A DNA stretch of 64,000 nucleotides from positions 99,068-163,067 of the forward strand of contig JADLZK010010864.1 of assembly GCA_015847255.1 (NCBI GenBank), in the 5' to 3' direction. The position numbers and the translations under genes were made by a program. Below, one piece after another: positions 11,584-23,621 of this stretch (position 1 is its first letter; every line of letters starts with the position of its first letter). Source of the stretch: Hyparrhenia diplandra (lineage: Eukaryota > Streptophyta > Magnoliopsida > Poales > Poaceae). The notes beneath the pieces were generated by a model that worked only from the letters and a program-made list of their open reading frames with translations, was not told the DNA's origin and made no database searches.

Positions 11584-12798
11584 ATGGACTGCGCAAAGGG
11601 GACGGCGGTGGCGGGGCTCTACGACGAGCTGATGGTGGACATCCTCTCGCGCGTGCCCGTCAAGGACGTCCGCCGGTCCAAGTGCGTGTCCAAACCGTGG
11701 CGCGACCTCATCGACGACCCCCTCCACCGCAATAAGCTGCCCCAGACCCTGGAGGGCTTCTTTCACGGCGGCGGGCGTCGCAACTATGGGTACTTCACCA
11801 GCCTGTCGGGGAGCGGAGAATCTGCTCCTCCAGTCGCCCCTTCCTTCTCCTTCCTCGCGGCGAAGCTGCCTGGGGTCGAGGGCATGGTCCTCTTGGATTG
11901 CTGCAACGGGCTCCTGCTGTTTGGGTGCACCCGGGAGGACAAGTTCGGGTACATCGTGTGCAACCCTGCGACCGAGGAACTGGTGACTGCGCCCGCCAGC
12001 TCTGTTTCATGTCCGCCTCCTGTGGAAGAGAAATACATGGTCTATGATCAGAAACGTTGTGCACACACCTATCTGATGTTTGACCCGGTTGTCTCCTCGC
12101 TTTCACTTGGTCCAGTTCTGGGAGGATAGGTCAAAGCTGGAGGTGGAAGCAGTGCACTCATACTCATCTGAAACCAGGGCATGGAGTGACAGGTCAAGCA
12201 AGTCGGAGCGAGGTGAAGGGGGTGGTGGATGGGGATTGCGGGGTAAGGCCATAATCACATTCAACGGCAGGGCTTTGTTTAATGGTCTGTTGCATTTTGT
12301 TGTTTATCTTCAGACTGGTAATTTTATAGTTGCGGTGGATAGGGAAGGGAAAATTTGTAAGATTATCTGCTGGCCTGTTAAGCAGCTGTTGGAACAAGCT
12401 GCTTTTTTGGTCAATCCCAAGGCCGTCTGCATTGCATTGGTTCAAATGGGCAAGTAGGTATGGGTGAGCATTTCCAAAGCTACATTTTCCATTTCACGCA
12501 ACTGTCAGTTTGGGTTCTTGAGGATTATGATACAAAACAATGGATTCTGAAGCACAATGTGAGTTGTTCGCAGCTCTTTGGATCACTACGTTGCCCATTC
12601 AAGAACTTTGGTATTGTGGCCATTCATCCATACCACAATTCGATAATCCTTGTTCAGCACTGGAACCAGAAACTGGTAACATATGACCTGGATAGTAACG
12701 AGATGCGTGCTCTCTGCACTCTAGGAGAGGGCTATCAATTTATTACCCCATATGTTCCCCGTTTCATTGAGTCACCGGTTCTTGCCACCATGAACTGA
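11584..12798 (+). pseudogene. F-box protein gene, copy 2, frameshifted
   Basis: Starts MDCAKGTAVAGLYDELMVDI with a full F-box (about residues 12-50: ILSRVPVKDVRRSKCVSKPW), then the F-box-associated domain (LLDCCNGLLLFGC, GYIVCNPATEELVT). Compared with the intact 32.6-kb gene, two bases are missing near 12100 (TCCTCGCTTTCAC against TCCTCACGCTTCCAC), giving a stop at 12127. The second part (SYSSETRAWSDRSS, NGLLHFVVY) is in another frame, and a second break at about 12450 precedes the C-terminal part (LSVWVLEDYDT, IVAIHPY, TYDLDSNEMRALCTLGEGY). Its promoter and leader look intact. A truncated 181-residue F-box protein could still be made; without the C-terminal domain it would be unlikely to bind the normal target. 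Confidence 0.85.
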
Positions 12799-13965
12799 GG
12801 TTGTTGCTTGTGGGATACTTCTTTGATTGTTCAGCAAGAGCTTGATCTTCCAAGTAGGGGACAACAAGCAGTATGTGTAAATCTACTAGAATTAGGTGGT
12901 GCTTAAGCTGGATTAACCTATTATCATTAGGCGATCTATGCTGCTGGTGCTTTAACGTAAACCTTTTGTAATGCTGTGAGAAAGCTGTTTCAAAACAGCA
13001 TGTAGGTTAGCATTACATATGCTAGTTATTTAGTTAATGCATAAATCTATGAACTAGTTTGAGCTACCTAACACATCTAAGTTGTGTGTTTGAAATGCTA
13101 CCCTTTGTTTTTCCAGAATTATGTCTCCCATCTTTTATATTTGCTTCATTTTTCTCGGACTTACTAGCGAGCAATTACTCACTACATTTGTGTTTTCCTT
13201 GGTGATGTATATGTTTAATTGTGCTGGAAATCACATTTTATCTTGCATATGACGTCGAGGTCATGTCTCATAAATGATTGAACTGAGTGCTCTATCACAT
13301 TAAGCTCAAACGTGATTGGCCGTTGCTGCTGGTTACTTGCATTCGTGTTGTCTGTCGAGCATAAGCTGGATCATGAATTGTTCTATTCAGCTATAATCAA
13401 TCATTCCTTGTTAGTACCGGTCTAAGTTGAGCTAGTGTTTCTCATAACTGTAAGTGAACTGAGGATTTTTGTTTGTTCTGTCCTATGCATGTGAAGAAAT
13501 GATATTGAACATATAATATTTCTCTACTTATTCTGTTTTGCAATAACTTAACCAATTGTTCTTATGCTGAAGAAGGAAGAACAGTTATATCCCACATTTT
13601 TGCCAAATGCCAACGTTCCTTTGTTTAGTAAACTTTAAAGCTTAAAGAACTGGAAGCATTATCCTTGAAATCTTCCTTCTTGTTTACATGGTATAGCTAG
13701 TTTCCAGCAAATGTTTCCATGCATGTTTTTGAAGAATAGTGGCACTATGTAACAGGTGGAGGTAGTTGATTGTATTGTATACCTTCTTTGCAATGATACA
13801 ATTTCTTGGTCCCATTTTTGTTAAAACCAAAAGCCACAGTTTGACATCGGTTTCAAGATTTGCAGTGCAATACATACAGAGGCAATGCTCAAACCTACAG
13901 CCCATAGCATTTTTTTTTTTACTGAATATGACATATTTTATCTGTCTCAAGTAACAATCACAGCC
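12799..13965 (+). repeat. Conserved 3' flank of F-box unit (copy 2)
   Basis: Shared with the flanks after 18387, 21953, 33846 and 42426: GAGCTTGATCTTCC, CATGAACTAGTTTGAGCT, TTTGAAATGCTACCCTTTG, TTACTTGCATTCG and AACTGTAAGTGAACTG. It includes 3' UTR and intergenic DNA and shows that whole units, not only coding regions, were duplicated. No other gene is present. Confidence 0.75.
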
Positions 13966-14210
13966 CTACAGTGTCTTCAGTTCTCCAGGTCTTGAGACTT
14001 TCTTATGTGAATGGCATGCTGCATTTCTTTGTCGATCATGCACTGGGCACTGCAGATGTTTGCCGTATCCTTTTTCATTGGTCAGTCCCAAGGGCACCTG
14101 CGTTGCATTAGTGCGAGTTTTACATTTCAAGATGAAAACCAAAGGCACATAAGAATAATGTCCATTGATGTCCTTTAGGACTATGATGCTGAAGAGTGGC
14201 AAAGAGTTTT
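13966..14210 (+). pseudogene. F-box-associated fragment 'B', unit 2
   Basis: Decayed coding piece resembling the middle of the F-box family: YVNGMLHFFVDH, then GQSQGHLRCI, then FQDENQRHIRIMSIDVL and DYDAEEWQ after a TAG. It follows the A gene by about 1.2 kb, as in units 4-6. Unlike those units it lacks the LINE-derived insertion; the VDH and ALGTA segments are joined directly. Several frames are needed to read it. Confidence 0.6.
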
Positions 14211-15197
14211 GCTGTTGCTTGGATGTATCATATTCCTTCTGATGGTTTTGATCGGCCATACAGTTGAGGCTTGTATGTGAGTCACCTTTACTTTACATAT
14301 TATGCAACCTAATTTATGTAGACATGTGGGCACAATTAATATTATTTGATGTTTGGCGTCCTCAATCAAGTTGTAGCTAGCTTCAAATCCTATCATTTGT
14401 GCTTCTGCTTCCAGGTACTACGGAGTTCAGTACAAATGTTGCATGCATCAGCATGTTCTACTCTACGTTAAGCTCAGAACTCAGAAGCTTGACCTGCTTG
14501 TGGTAGGGGACTCTAGGAAAAAAAAACTTGTTGCTCGAAAGGAGAGTTATTAGTGCTTCACATGTGTCCATATAACATTTCTTTTCTTTTATCTTGTCTA
14601 CTCGGAGAGATTGATCTGTACATTGGTACTCATAATTTTGATCATGTCCAATAATGGTGAGGCCTTTTGAGAGATTCAATCTAAGAGGGACTTGAACCCT
14701 CTCTACTTGTACAGCTAACAGCTTTGAGACTCACATTTTTATCATTGTAAGATAATAAGTCTGAATGACCCCACATCCTAACTAAAGTTTGTTTACATAA
14801 TTTGAACTAGATAGAGCTAGTTACGAGTTGGGGGCTTGGGGCTAAAAAAATAGCCCAAATTAGCCGAGGTTGAATAGCATTTTTTTGAGGGGTCATTTAG
14901 ACTTATTGTCATGACACCAGCCAACTAGACATGCGAAACTATTTAAAACCATGCAAATAACTTTTTTAATGATCTTGGACGGATGTTTTGCTATGCTAGC
15001 ACACTACATGGACAATTATGTGGGGATATTAAATTAGTACTTTCGTTGGCAGACAAAGAACTTTTTTTTTTTTTTCTTAGTGATGGGTATTCCCTCTATC
15101 CCAGAGAAGTAGACAATTATGTGGGGATACTAAACCGAGAACATATCATGTGCACACCGGATTACTAAATTAGTATTTTCCATGACAGACAAAAGAA
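14211..15197 (+). repeat. Conserved flank after fragment B
   Basis: Matches 29870-30690 over about 800 bases (ATCAAGTTGTAGCTAGCTTC, AGAAGCTTGACCT, TTGTGGTAGGGGACTC, GATGTTTTGCT). The homology ends just where a Helitron-type end begins at 30700. A short local duplication containing GACAATTATGTGGGGATA occurs at 15012 and 15112. No gene seen. Confidence 0.6.
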
Positions 15198-15707
15198 ACA
15201 CCTCCGTCCCAAATAAGTGTTGTTCTCAGCTTCTCGCTTATGAACAAGGTCAAACACTATCAACTTTGACCAATTATGTAAAAAAAAATATTGATATTAA
15301 TATTTATAGTACATAACTAGTATAATAGATATATTTTTATAAGGACACTCATAATGCAAACTCTAACATAAAGTGTCTATTTATTACCCACCTATATATT
15401 TATAGTATTATCCTCCTATTTATAGCACTTTGTTGATGTGGCAAGATATTTGTTGAAAAGAGAGGTAGAAAAAACAGGATTTCGTTTTTATTTAGACTCC
15501 AAATCTTCAAGACCACATCAACAAAGTACTATAAATAGGTAGGTATTAAATAGGCTTAGAATATATTGTAGAGTTTGCATTGTGAGTGTCTTAATAAACT
15601 TTTTTTGAGATATAAATGTTCCTAATATTTGTTATAAATATAGTTTAAGTTTTTAAAAAATTGACCCGCATTTTACCATAGCGACCCTTATTTTAGGATA
15701 GAGGGAG
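15198..15707. mobile_element. Stowaway-like MITE, interrupted
   Basis: Left end CCTCCGTCCCAAATAAGTG and right end TTATTTTAGGATAGAGGGAG followed by TA are the inverted termini of a grass Stowaway (Tc1/mariner) MITE. The first bases of the left terminus are degraded. A second MITE (15343-15591) sits inside it. Confidence 0.7.
15343..15591. mobile_element. Tourist-like MITE nested in Stowaway
   Basis: Termini GGACACTCATAATGCAAACT and its inverted partner AGTTTGCATTGTGAGTGTCT, with TAA on both sides (15340-15342 and 15592-15594), as for PIF/Harbinger-derived Tourist MITEs. 249 bases, no coding capacity. Confidence 0.7.
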
Positions 15708-15900
15708 TAATATTCGGGTCATCAATGTAGACATGTAGTTTACATTGTGAGTGCCCTAATAAACTTCTTTAGAGATGTGAATGTTCCTAATATTTGTTAT
15801 AAATCTAGTCAAACCTAAAAAAAATTGACCGCACGTTACCATAGCGACAATTTATTTTGGAACGTAGGGAGTAATATTCAGTCATCCATGTAGACATGTT
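15568..15900. repeat. Tandem duplication of MITE end and flank
   Basis: About 165 bases are repeated: TTTGCATTGTGAGTG...GGGAGTAATATTC...ATGTAGACATG (15573-15735) and a diverged copy (15738-15900). The duplicated part spans the junction of the two nested MITEs, so it postdates both insertions. Confidence 0.6.
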
Positions 15901-16505
15901 TGATTACGCCAACGTGACTATATCCATTTAGATGGATTTAAATAGATTAGGGATACCCATTAGGGATACCCACTTTTTATAGATTATTTTGTGACTTAAG
16001 AATGTTACATAAAACTATCCATTATGTTTGGATTTAGATGACAATCACAAGAAAACTTTGACCCGGTTGCCATCTCTGCTAAAGTGCCCCTAAACCCCTA
16101 AATCGATTACCATTGCTAAGATTGTAACTCATTTATTCTTCCATCTGCTAGGCTCCCTTTGAAACCTAGCAATGCATGTGCAAACATAGGAACTATGTAG
16201 GATTATGCGTTTGGATGGGTACCAAGAGAAAAACTAAAGAATTTTAGAGGAATCTTAAGATTTAAGAACAAACACATGTTACTTCTTTATTCAACCTAAT
16301 AAGGTACCAATAGAGAGCATGTGCTTAATTTAGACACCAACTACAACTTTAAATATTGGTTTTTCCTCCTTCCGTGTGCATAGAATATGTTCTATGAGGT
16401 ATGAGTGTTTTTTTTTCCTAGTGATTTTCCTATGGACGTAGAGGAAAAAATAATTTTTCCTTTAGTTTTGTGGTAACCTATGTCTACTAAAAAGGCTGCT
16501 ATATA
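15901..16505. other. AT-rich intergenic; nothing supported
   Basis: No reading frame, repeat terminus or RNA gene was recognised in about 600 bases. A short GATTAGGGATACCCATTAGG duplication is seen near 15950. Confidence 0.4.
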
Positions 16506-16647
16506 CTCCATCCGTTCCAAATTGTAGTTCACTTTGGCTTTTCTAGATCCATTTATTTTACTATGTATCTATATCTATATAGTGTATAACTATTACAAAA
16601 TCAATGTACGTAGAAAAGCCAAAGTGAATTACAATTTGGAACAGAGG
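16506..16647. mobile_element. Stowaway MITE (about 142 bp)
   Basis: CTCCATCCGTTCCAAATTGT at the left, preceded by TA, pairs with ACAATTTGGAACAGAGG at the right. The inner arms CACTTTGGCTTTTCT and AGAAAAGCCAAAGTG extend the inverted repeat, so nearly the whole element folds into a hairpin. Confidence 0.8.
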
Positions 16648-17026
16648 CAAAGATAGAAACTAAGTCCTTAGGAATTGAGGGTCCTTTGCAGTATGGCATT
16701 TGTTTTCCTATTCCTACATTTTCTTGTGAAAAATAAACTCATTTATATAAAATTCCTATATAAATCAGTTATATGAAATTCTTGTGTTTCAAAGAGGTCC
16801 TAAAAAATCGTACAGCCCGATCTGCACAAAAAGGAGTGAGAAATTTCTAAAGCCCAAGTCCATCCCAGCGGCCCAGCCCAAGTCCATCGCAGCTCAATTC
16901 CCCACTTCTTAACTCGGCGGAGCCGCGAGGGTTTAGAAATTGCGAGGGTTTAGAAATTTCCCCATCTGAGCAAATCCGCCGCCGGCTAGCACGGCCACCG
17001 TCGACGAGGTCCCTCTCCGGCAGCTG

Positions 17027-17118
17027 GTACGTTCCGCATTCTCCGCGTTTTCAGTCCCTGACTATCGCTCGTGCGCATGCATCCCCTAACCTCACCTGAT
17101 TCTCCACAAAACTCGCAG
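17027..17118 (+). other. 5'-UTR intron of F-box copy 3
   Basis: GTACGT donor after GGCAGCTG and CTCGCAG acceptor at 17118, the same position as in copy 2. The leader before it (about 16915-17026) keeps the GAGGGTTTAGAAATTTCCCC word, but the long GC-rich promoter block of copies 2 and 6 is absent. Confidence 0.6.
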
Positions 17119-17153
17119 CTTGCGGCGCGGGTTGCTTGCCCGCTCCCGGCGGC

Positions 17154-18387
17154 ATGGACTGCGCAAAGGGGACGGCGGTGGAGGGCCTCTACGACGACCT
17201 GATGGTGGACATCCTCTCGCGCGTGCCTGTCAAGGACATCCGCCGGTCCAAGTGCGTGTCCAAACCCTGGCGCGACCTCATCGTCGACCCTCACCACCGC
17301 AAGAAGCTGCCCCAGACCCTGGAAGGCTTCTTCCGCGGCGGTGCCGACGGGCGTCGCAGCTACGGCCATTTTGTGGGCCTGTCGGCGAGCGGAGAATGTG
17401 TGCCTCCAGTCGACCCTTCCTTCTCATTCCTCACAGCGAAGCTGCCTGGGGTCGAGCACTTGACCCTCTTGGATTCACGCAACGGGCTCCTGCTCTTTGG
17501 GTGCACCCGGGAGGACAAGTTCGGGTACATCGTGTGCAACCCGGCGACCGAAGAACTGGTGACTGTGCCGGCCAGTTCCACCTCTTGCCCGCCTCCGCCA
17601 CCACTACTGGGGAGGGCTATTATGATGCAGATGATGAGGATGAAAGATGTGCACACACCTTTCTGATGTTTGACCCGGCTGTCTCCTGGCACTTCCACTT
17701 GGTCCAGATCTGGGAGGATACCCTCAGTGATGGAGGTGGAAATGGTGCACTCTTACTCGTCTGAAACCAGGGCATGGACTGACAGGTCAAGCAAGTGGAA
17801 GCGAGGTGAAGAGGGGGGGTGAATGGGAACTGTGGGGTAAGGCCATATTGAAATTCACGTGCGGTGCTGTGGTCAATGGTCTGCTGCATTTTGTTGTCTT
17901 CGGTGGTGATGAGAAGTATGAGAATCTTATAGTCACAGTGGATGGGGAAGGGAAAACTTGTAGGACCATCGACTGGCCTGATAAGCATGTGTTGGCAGAA
18001 GCTGCTTATTTTGGTCAGTCCCAAGGTCATCTGAACTGCATCGGTGTGACTATACAATCACAACTCGTTGGCAGAAGCTGCTTCTCTCAGCTGTCAGTTT
18101 GGGTTCTTGAGGACTATGATACTCAACACTGGATCCTGAAGCACAATGTGAGCACTTTACAATTATTTGGAACGCTGAGGTTCCCAATTGAAAGCTTGTG
18201 TATTATGGCCATTCATCCAGATCACAATGTGATATTCCTTCTTCAGAACTACAACCAGGAACTCGTTTCATATAACATGAATAGTAAGGAACTGTGTGCT
18301 ATCTGCACTCTACGAGAGCGCGATCTGGTGATTACCCCCTATGTTCCCTGTTTCATGGAGTCATTAGTTCTTGCCACCAAGGACTGA
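17154..18387 (+). pseudogene. F-box protein gene, copy 3, multiple frameshifts
   Basis: MDCAKGTAVEGLYDDLMVDI begins a complete F-box, then CNPATEELVTVPAS. Around 17600 the frame changes, to continue as EDERCAHTFLMFDPAVS and FHLVQIWED. Near 17740 it changes again for SYSSETRAW, and from 17806 it is open to the stop in a third frame (NGLLHFVVFGGDEKYENL, LSVWVLEDYDTQHWILKHNV, IMAIHPDHNVIFLLQNYNQE). Losses relative to the intact genes include part of the linker at 17600-17640. Residue changes such as NYNQELVSYNM show divergence from the other copies, so part of the decay is old and real. Confidence 0.85.
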
Positions 18388-20304
18388 GGTTGTTGCTTGT
18401 GGGGGACTTCTCTAAACGTTCAGCAAGAGCTTGATCTTCCTAGTATGGGCAATGAGCAGTGTGGGTGAATCTACTAGAATTAGGGGATAAGTCTATTATA
18501 TCTTTTAGGTGATCTATTCTGCTGGTGCTTTAATGTACCCCTTTTGTAATGCTGCTAGAAAGCTGTTTACAAGACAGCATGCAGGTTAGTATTACATATG
18601 CTAGTTATTATTTAGTTAATGCATAAAGCCATGAACTAGTTTGAGCTGCCCAAAAACATCCGAATTATGAATTTGAAATGCTACCCTTTGTGTTTCCAGA
18701 ATGGTGTCTACATCTTTTGTATGTACTTCCTTTTTCTCGGTCGTACTAGTGAGCAGTTACTGAATGAATTTTTGTTTCCTTGATGTTGTATATGTTTATT
18801 TGTGCTGGAAATTGCATTTATCTTCCATATGTTGCAGAGGTCATGTCTAAAAAATATTTGGACTGAGAGCTGTCACATTAAACTCAAAGGTTCTCTTATC
18901 GCTGTGATTGATTGTTGCTACTGGTTACTTGCATTCACTTCAGCGCAAAAGCTGAATCTTGAATGTATTCTATTCGCTATGACAACCGGACAAGTGGAGG
19001 TAGTATTTTTACATAACATAACATATTTTACAACTCTATAAGTGAACTGTGGATTTTTCTTTCCTCTGTCCTGTACATGAGAAGAAATGAGAAAATACCT
19101 CATATAATATATCTCTACTTATTATGTCTTGCAGTTTTACAATAACTTAGCCGTTTGTTTTTGCTTTGAAGATGGAACAAACATTATATCCCATATTCAA
19201 ATGTCAGCGTCCCTTTGTTTAGTAAAATTTAAAAGCTTAAAGAACTACACACATTATCCTTGAAATCTTCCTAGTTGTTTGCATGGTATAGCTAAGTTTA
19301 ACATCAGTTTCAAGATTTGTATTGTACATACATACAGGTGCAATGCTCAGACCTACTGCCTTAAGTGTACATGTACAGTTCTTGAGTTTAGAACTACAGC
19401 TGCTGCTCTGTTCACTAGTACTCCCTCTGTTCCTAATGCAGGATGTATCAATGTCAGACTAGTCTAATTTTGGCCAAGTTTATAGAAGAATGGATCAACA
19501 TCTATCACATTCACATCAAAGTAATTTTATTAGATCAAACTTCACTTATTTGGTTTTGCTAATGTCAACACATATGCTGGTTGTTTGGTTAATAAATAAA
19601 GCCATGAACTAGTTCGAGCTGCCCAACACATCCAAGTTATCGGTTATGAGTTTGAAATGCTATCTTTTGTGTTTCCAGGATAGTGTCTCCTTATACATGT
19701 GCTTTCTTTTCATTGGCCTTACTAGTGAGCAATTACTGACTGAATTTGTGCTTCCTCGGTACTGTGTATGTTTATTTATGCTGGAAAATGCATGTATCTT
19801 CCACATGTAGTGGAGGTCATGTCTTAGATATGTTTGAACTGAGAGCTTTGTCACATTAAGCTCAAAGGTTGTCTAATCGCTGGAGATTGGTTGTCGCTGC
19901 TGGTTACTTGCAATCATTTGCTTCAGCCGTCATGCAGTGCAGTATACTCAGCTATAGCTGATAACTCCTTATTAGAACCTGTCAAAGTTGGACTAGTGTT
20001 TTTACATAACATATAGTCTACAGTTGTAAGTGAACTGGCCTTTGTCTTTCTCCAAATTTTCTTGATGTGAAAATTTTTTGGGGGATACACCGTATAATAT
20101 TTCTCTGCTTATTCTATCTTGCAATTTTACAATAACTTGGCCAATTGTTCTTACGCTGAAGAAGGAACAATTTTTTTTTCTATATTATTCCAAATGCCAC
20201 CGTCCCTTTGTTCAGTAAATTTAAATTTTAAAGAACTAGGAGCATTATCCTTGAAATCTTCCTACTTTACGGATTTCCATAAAAATATAGTATTCAAGCC
20301 AAAA
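18388..20304 (+). repeat. 3' flank of copy 3, internally duplicated
   Basis: The usual unit flank (18600-19300: CATGAACTAGTTTGAGCTGC, GAAATGCTACCC) is followed by a second diverged copy (19575-20270: CATGAACTAGTTCGAGCTGC, GAAATGCTATC). Between them lies half of a Stowaway-type MITE (TACTCCCTCTGTTCCTAATG at 19423). Fragment B is not seen in this unit. Confidence 0.65.
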
Positions 20305-20705
20305 GTAATTTTTTTACTAGGTAAATTTCATTACTCAATAGCTAACAAGTACATGAACGCTATCAGGTATAGAGCTCATAATTTGCTCCTCACCCTAATT
20401 ACATAGCAAACCCAAAGCAGCTAGCTCATGAGTAGCTTGATTACATTTACGACTCTTGAAAACACACTCAAAACTAATGAAACAAGAAGCCACCAGATTC
20501 TTTATCTCCGCAACCAGACGACCCACAGCAGCCTTGTCAAAATCATTGGTCTTGATGGCCTAGACGACCAGCTATGCATCTGTCCACTGCTGTTTGAATG
20601 CCTTGAAGACAAACTCAGCATGGAAAGCACTTAGAAGATGATCAACTCTTCCTAGACCGGTAATGACCACATCTCCACTATCATTCTGGAGATGTCGTAG
20701 TACTT
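20305..20705 (-). mobile_element. LINE 3' fragment with RNase H-like domain
   Basis: On the minus strand the translation reads DSGDVVITGLGRVDHLLSAF, then AAVGRLVAEIKNLVASCFIS, FECVFKSRKCNQATHELAAL and EQIMSSIPD. This is the RVT_3 RNase H-like domain found at the end of plant LINE polyproteins, including the N-x-x-THELA motif. Two stops interrupt it, and no reverse transcriptase precedes it. The insertion adjoins the F-box-less copy 4 and may mark the rearrangement that removed its 5' end. Confidence 0.75.
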
Positions 20706-20847
20706 TCATGCTGCTAGTGATCGGCCTACCTACAGTAAGTGAGATTTAATTTTGGTACACCTTCTGGAGGTTTGCACCATTTTTATCTTTGCCGGCTGCT
20801 TTTGCATGCTGTTGTTCTATCGTCCTTCAAAACTGCATTGTTTTCTC

Positions 20848-21953
20848 AAAGCTGCCCCAGACCCTGGAGGGCTTCTTGCACGGCAGCGCCGGCGGGCATG
20901 ACAGCTTCGGACATTCCACCAGCCTGTCAGGGACTGGAGAATGCATGCCTCCAGTCGACCCTTCCTTCTCCTTCTCACGGCGAAGCTGCCTGGGGTCGAG
21001 GCCATGGTCCTCTTGGATTGCTGCAACGGGCTCCTACTCTTTGACGGCACCCGGGAGGACAAGTTCGGGTATATCATGTGCAACCCTGCGACCGAAGAAT
21101 TGGTGACTCTTCCTGCCAGCTCCTGTTCTTGTCCTCTTCCACCTCCACTGGAAGAGAGCTTTAATGTCGATATGTCGCTGATGGGGAGGAACAAAGATAT
21201 GCACACACCTTCCTGATGTTTGACCCGGTTGTCTCCTCACACTTCCACTTGGTCCAGATCTGGGAGAATAGGTCGATGGAGTAGGTGGAAACGATGCACT
21301 CTTACTCGTCTGAAACCAGGGCATGGAGTGACAGGTCAGGCAAGTGGAAGCGAGGTGAAAAGGGCGGTGAATGGGGACTGTGGAGTAAATCCATGGTCAA
21401 ATTATCATGCGGCAGGGCTTTGGTTAATGGTCTGTTGCATTTTTTGTTGTCTACCATGTTGAGAAAGATGAGAATCTGATAGTTGCGGTGGATGGGGAAG
21501 GAAAAAATTGTACGACTATTATCTGCTGGCCTGTTAAGCATATGTTGGCAGAAGCTGCTTTTATTGGTCAATCCCAAGGCCGTCTGCACTGCATTGGTAC
21601 AAATGTGCAATTCGATATGAATGTGCAATTCAAGGCTGCATTTTACATCTCACGGAACTATCAGTTTGGGTTCTTGAGGACTATAATACACAAGGATGGA
21701 TTCTGAAGCAAATATGAGCTGTTCACAGCTCTTTGGATCACTGAGGTGCCCAATCAACAACTACAATATTGTAGCCATTCATCCGGACCACAATTCGATA
21801 ATCCTTGTTGAGCACTGGAACCAGACACTGGTATCTTATGACCTGGATAGTAAGGAGCTGCGTGCTCTCTGCACTTTAGGAGAGGGCTATGGGTTTATTA
21901 CCCCATATGTTCCCTGTTTCATTGAGTCACCGGTTCTTGCCACCAAAAACTGA
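20848..21953 (+). pseudogene. F-box family copy 4, lacking the F-box
   Basis: Homology starts abruptly at KLPQTLEGF, the residues immediately after the F-box of the intact copies, so promoter, 5' UTR, start codon and F-box are absent. Frameshifts follow SFSF (about 20975), at 21215, 21285 and around 21690. Recognisable parts include LLDCCNGLLLFDGTREDK, ATEELVTLPASS, GQSQGRLHCI and the tail HWNQTLVSYDLDSKELRALC. It cannot encode an SCF receptor. Confidence 0.85.
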
Positions 21954-23062
21954 GGTTGTTGCTTGTGGGATAATTCTCTGATTGATCATCAAGAGCTTGA
22001 TCTTCCAAGTAGGGGACAACAATATGGGTAAATCTACTAGAGTTAGGGGTCGGAAGCTGGATAAATCTATTATCATTAGGTTATCTATTCTAATGGCGCT
22101 TTAATGTAACACTTTTGTAATGATTTGAAAAAGTTGTTCACATACGCTAGTTATTTAGTTAATGCATAAATCCATGAACTAGTTTGAGCTACCTAACACA
22201 TCCATGTTATGAGCTTAAAATACTACCCTTTTGTTTCGGAATGATGTTTCCCATATTATATATGCGCTTTTTTTCTGGGCCTTACTAGAGAGCAATTACT
22301 GACTGAATTGGTGTTTTCCATGGTGATGTATATGTTTATTTATGCGTGCTTGAACAATCAGATTTGAGGTCATGTCTCTTTGAAATGCTTATAGAGCTCT
22401 CAATTCAGTCACGTTTGAGGTCATGTCTCTGAAATGTTTGAATTGAGAGCTCTATCACATTAAGCTCAAATGTGATTGGTTGTTTCTGTTGGTTACTTGC
22501 ATTGCATTCGTTTTGGCTATCAAGCAGAAACTCGATCATGAATTATTCTACTCAGCTGTAGTCAATTATTGCTTATTACAACCTGTCTATGTTGAGCTAG
22601 TGTTTTTCATAACATATTCTGCAACTGTAAGTGAACTGTAGATTTTCTTTCTTCTGTCCTGTGCATGTGAAAAACTGATTTTTTCCATATAATATTTCTC
22701 TACTTGTTCTTATGCTGAAAAAGAAACAAAAAAATTATATCCCATATTTTTCCAAATGCCGACGTCCCTTAGTTTATTGAACTTTAGGGCTTAAAATTTT
22801 TGAAGCATTATCCTCAAAATCTTCCTAGTTGTTTACATAGTATAGCTAGTTTCTAGCAAAAGTTTCCATGTATGCTTATGAAGAATAGTTGCACTATGTA
22901 ACATATGGAGCTAGTTATACATTCTTTGTAACAATATAAATTCCTGACTTATTTTTGTAAAAACCAAAAGCGAGTTTAAGATCTGTTTCAAGATTTGTAG
23001 TGCATACATACAAATGGCAGCATTTCTTTTACTGAATATGGCATATTTTATCTGTCTCGATG
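21954..23062 (+). repeat. Conserved 3' flank of copy 4
   Basis: Same flank words as the other units (GAGCTTGATCTTCCAAGTAG, CATGAACTAGTTTGAGCTAC, AGCAATTACTGACTGAAT). A small internal duplication of TGAGGTCATGTCTCT occurs at about 22365 and 22422, with GAGAGCTC/GAGCTCTC inverted words between. No gene. Confidence 0.6.
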
Positions 23063-23212
23063 CAACAGTCACGGCCCTATGAGTCTTCAGTTCTCCAGGT
23101 CTGGAGCCTTCTTTTTGTGAATGGCATTCTTCGTTTCTTGGTCGAACACATGAAAAACGGCGGTGTGCTTATAATTGCTATGGATGGGGAAGGGAGCATA
23201 TATTTTTTTTTA
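23063..23212 (+). pseudogene. F-box fragment 'B', unit 4, 5' part
   Basis: VNGILRFLVEHMKNGGVLII and AMDGEGS match the NGLLHFVV...LIVAVDAEGK segment of the intact F-box proteins. The fragment is interrupted by a minus-strand LINE piece and the Copia element and resumes at 29134. Confidence 0.6.
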
Positions 23213-23505
23213 GGAGGCACACTCCTGAACAAATGAAAGCTAGTTTCTTCAGTCAGTATTGTATAAGACAACTGTAATCATCGGATCATATGCTTTCTTT
23301 TTAACAGGTTTTTTGTACTGAGTCAATCCCTTAGTAATAACCAGAAAAAGAATTTGTGTTTGCCCAAATTTATTGACCTCCACAGCCAAGTGAAAAGAGG
23401 GGAGCAAGGAGTGCGCCAATTAGAATTTTATATACCTTCCTACTGCTGAAGGTGGAACAACCCCAAGAATAACTCCATTTGTCTTCACTATTTTCATCCC
23501 ATGGT
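23213..23505 (-). mobile_element. LINE zf-RVT fragment in unit 4
   Basis: Counterpart of the better preserved 34885-35300 fragment (shared AACTGTAATCATC, GGGGAGCAAGGAGTG, ATTAGAATTTTATATA). It encodes, with breaks, the zinc-binding region that follows reverse transcriptase in plant LINEs. The same insertion in units 4, 5 and 6 means it predates their duplication. Confidence 0.65.
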
Positions 23506-23510
23506 GAAAG

Positions 23511-23621
23511 TGTTAGTGTATATGTGTAGGCCCATGAGGCTAGGCCCATGAGGCCCATGTACAGCAACTATATTACCCACCCTACTAGGGTTTGGAGGAA
23601 TAGTGAGACAACATTCTAACA
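23511..23621 (+). repeat. Copia left LTR
   Basis: 111 bases, TG...CA, identical to the right LTR. Unusually short for a plant Copia LTR. Primer-binding site TGGTATC begins at 23622. Confidence 0.95.
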
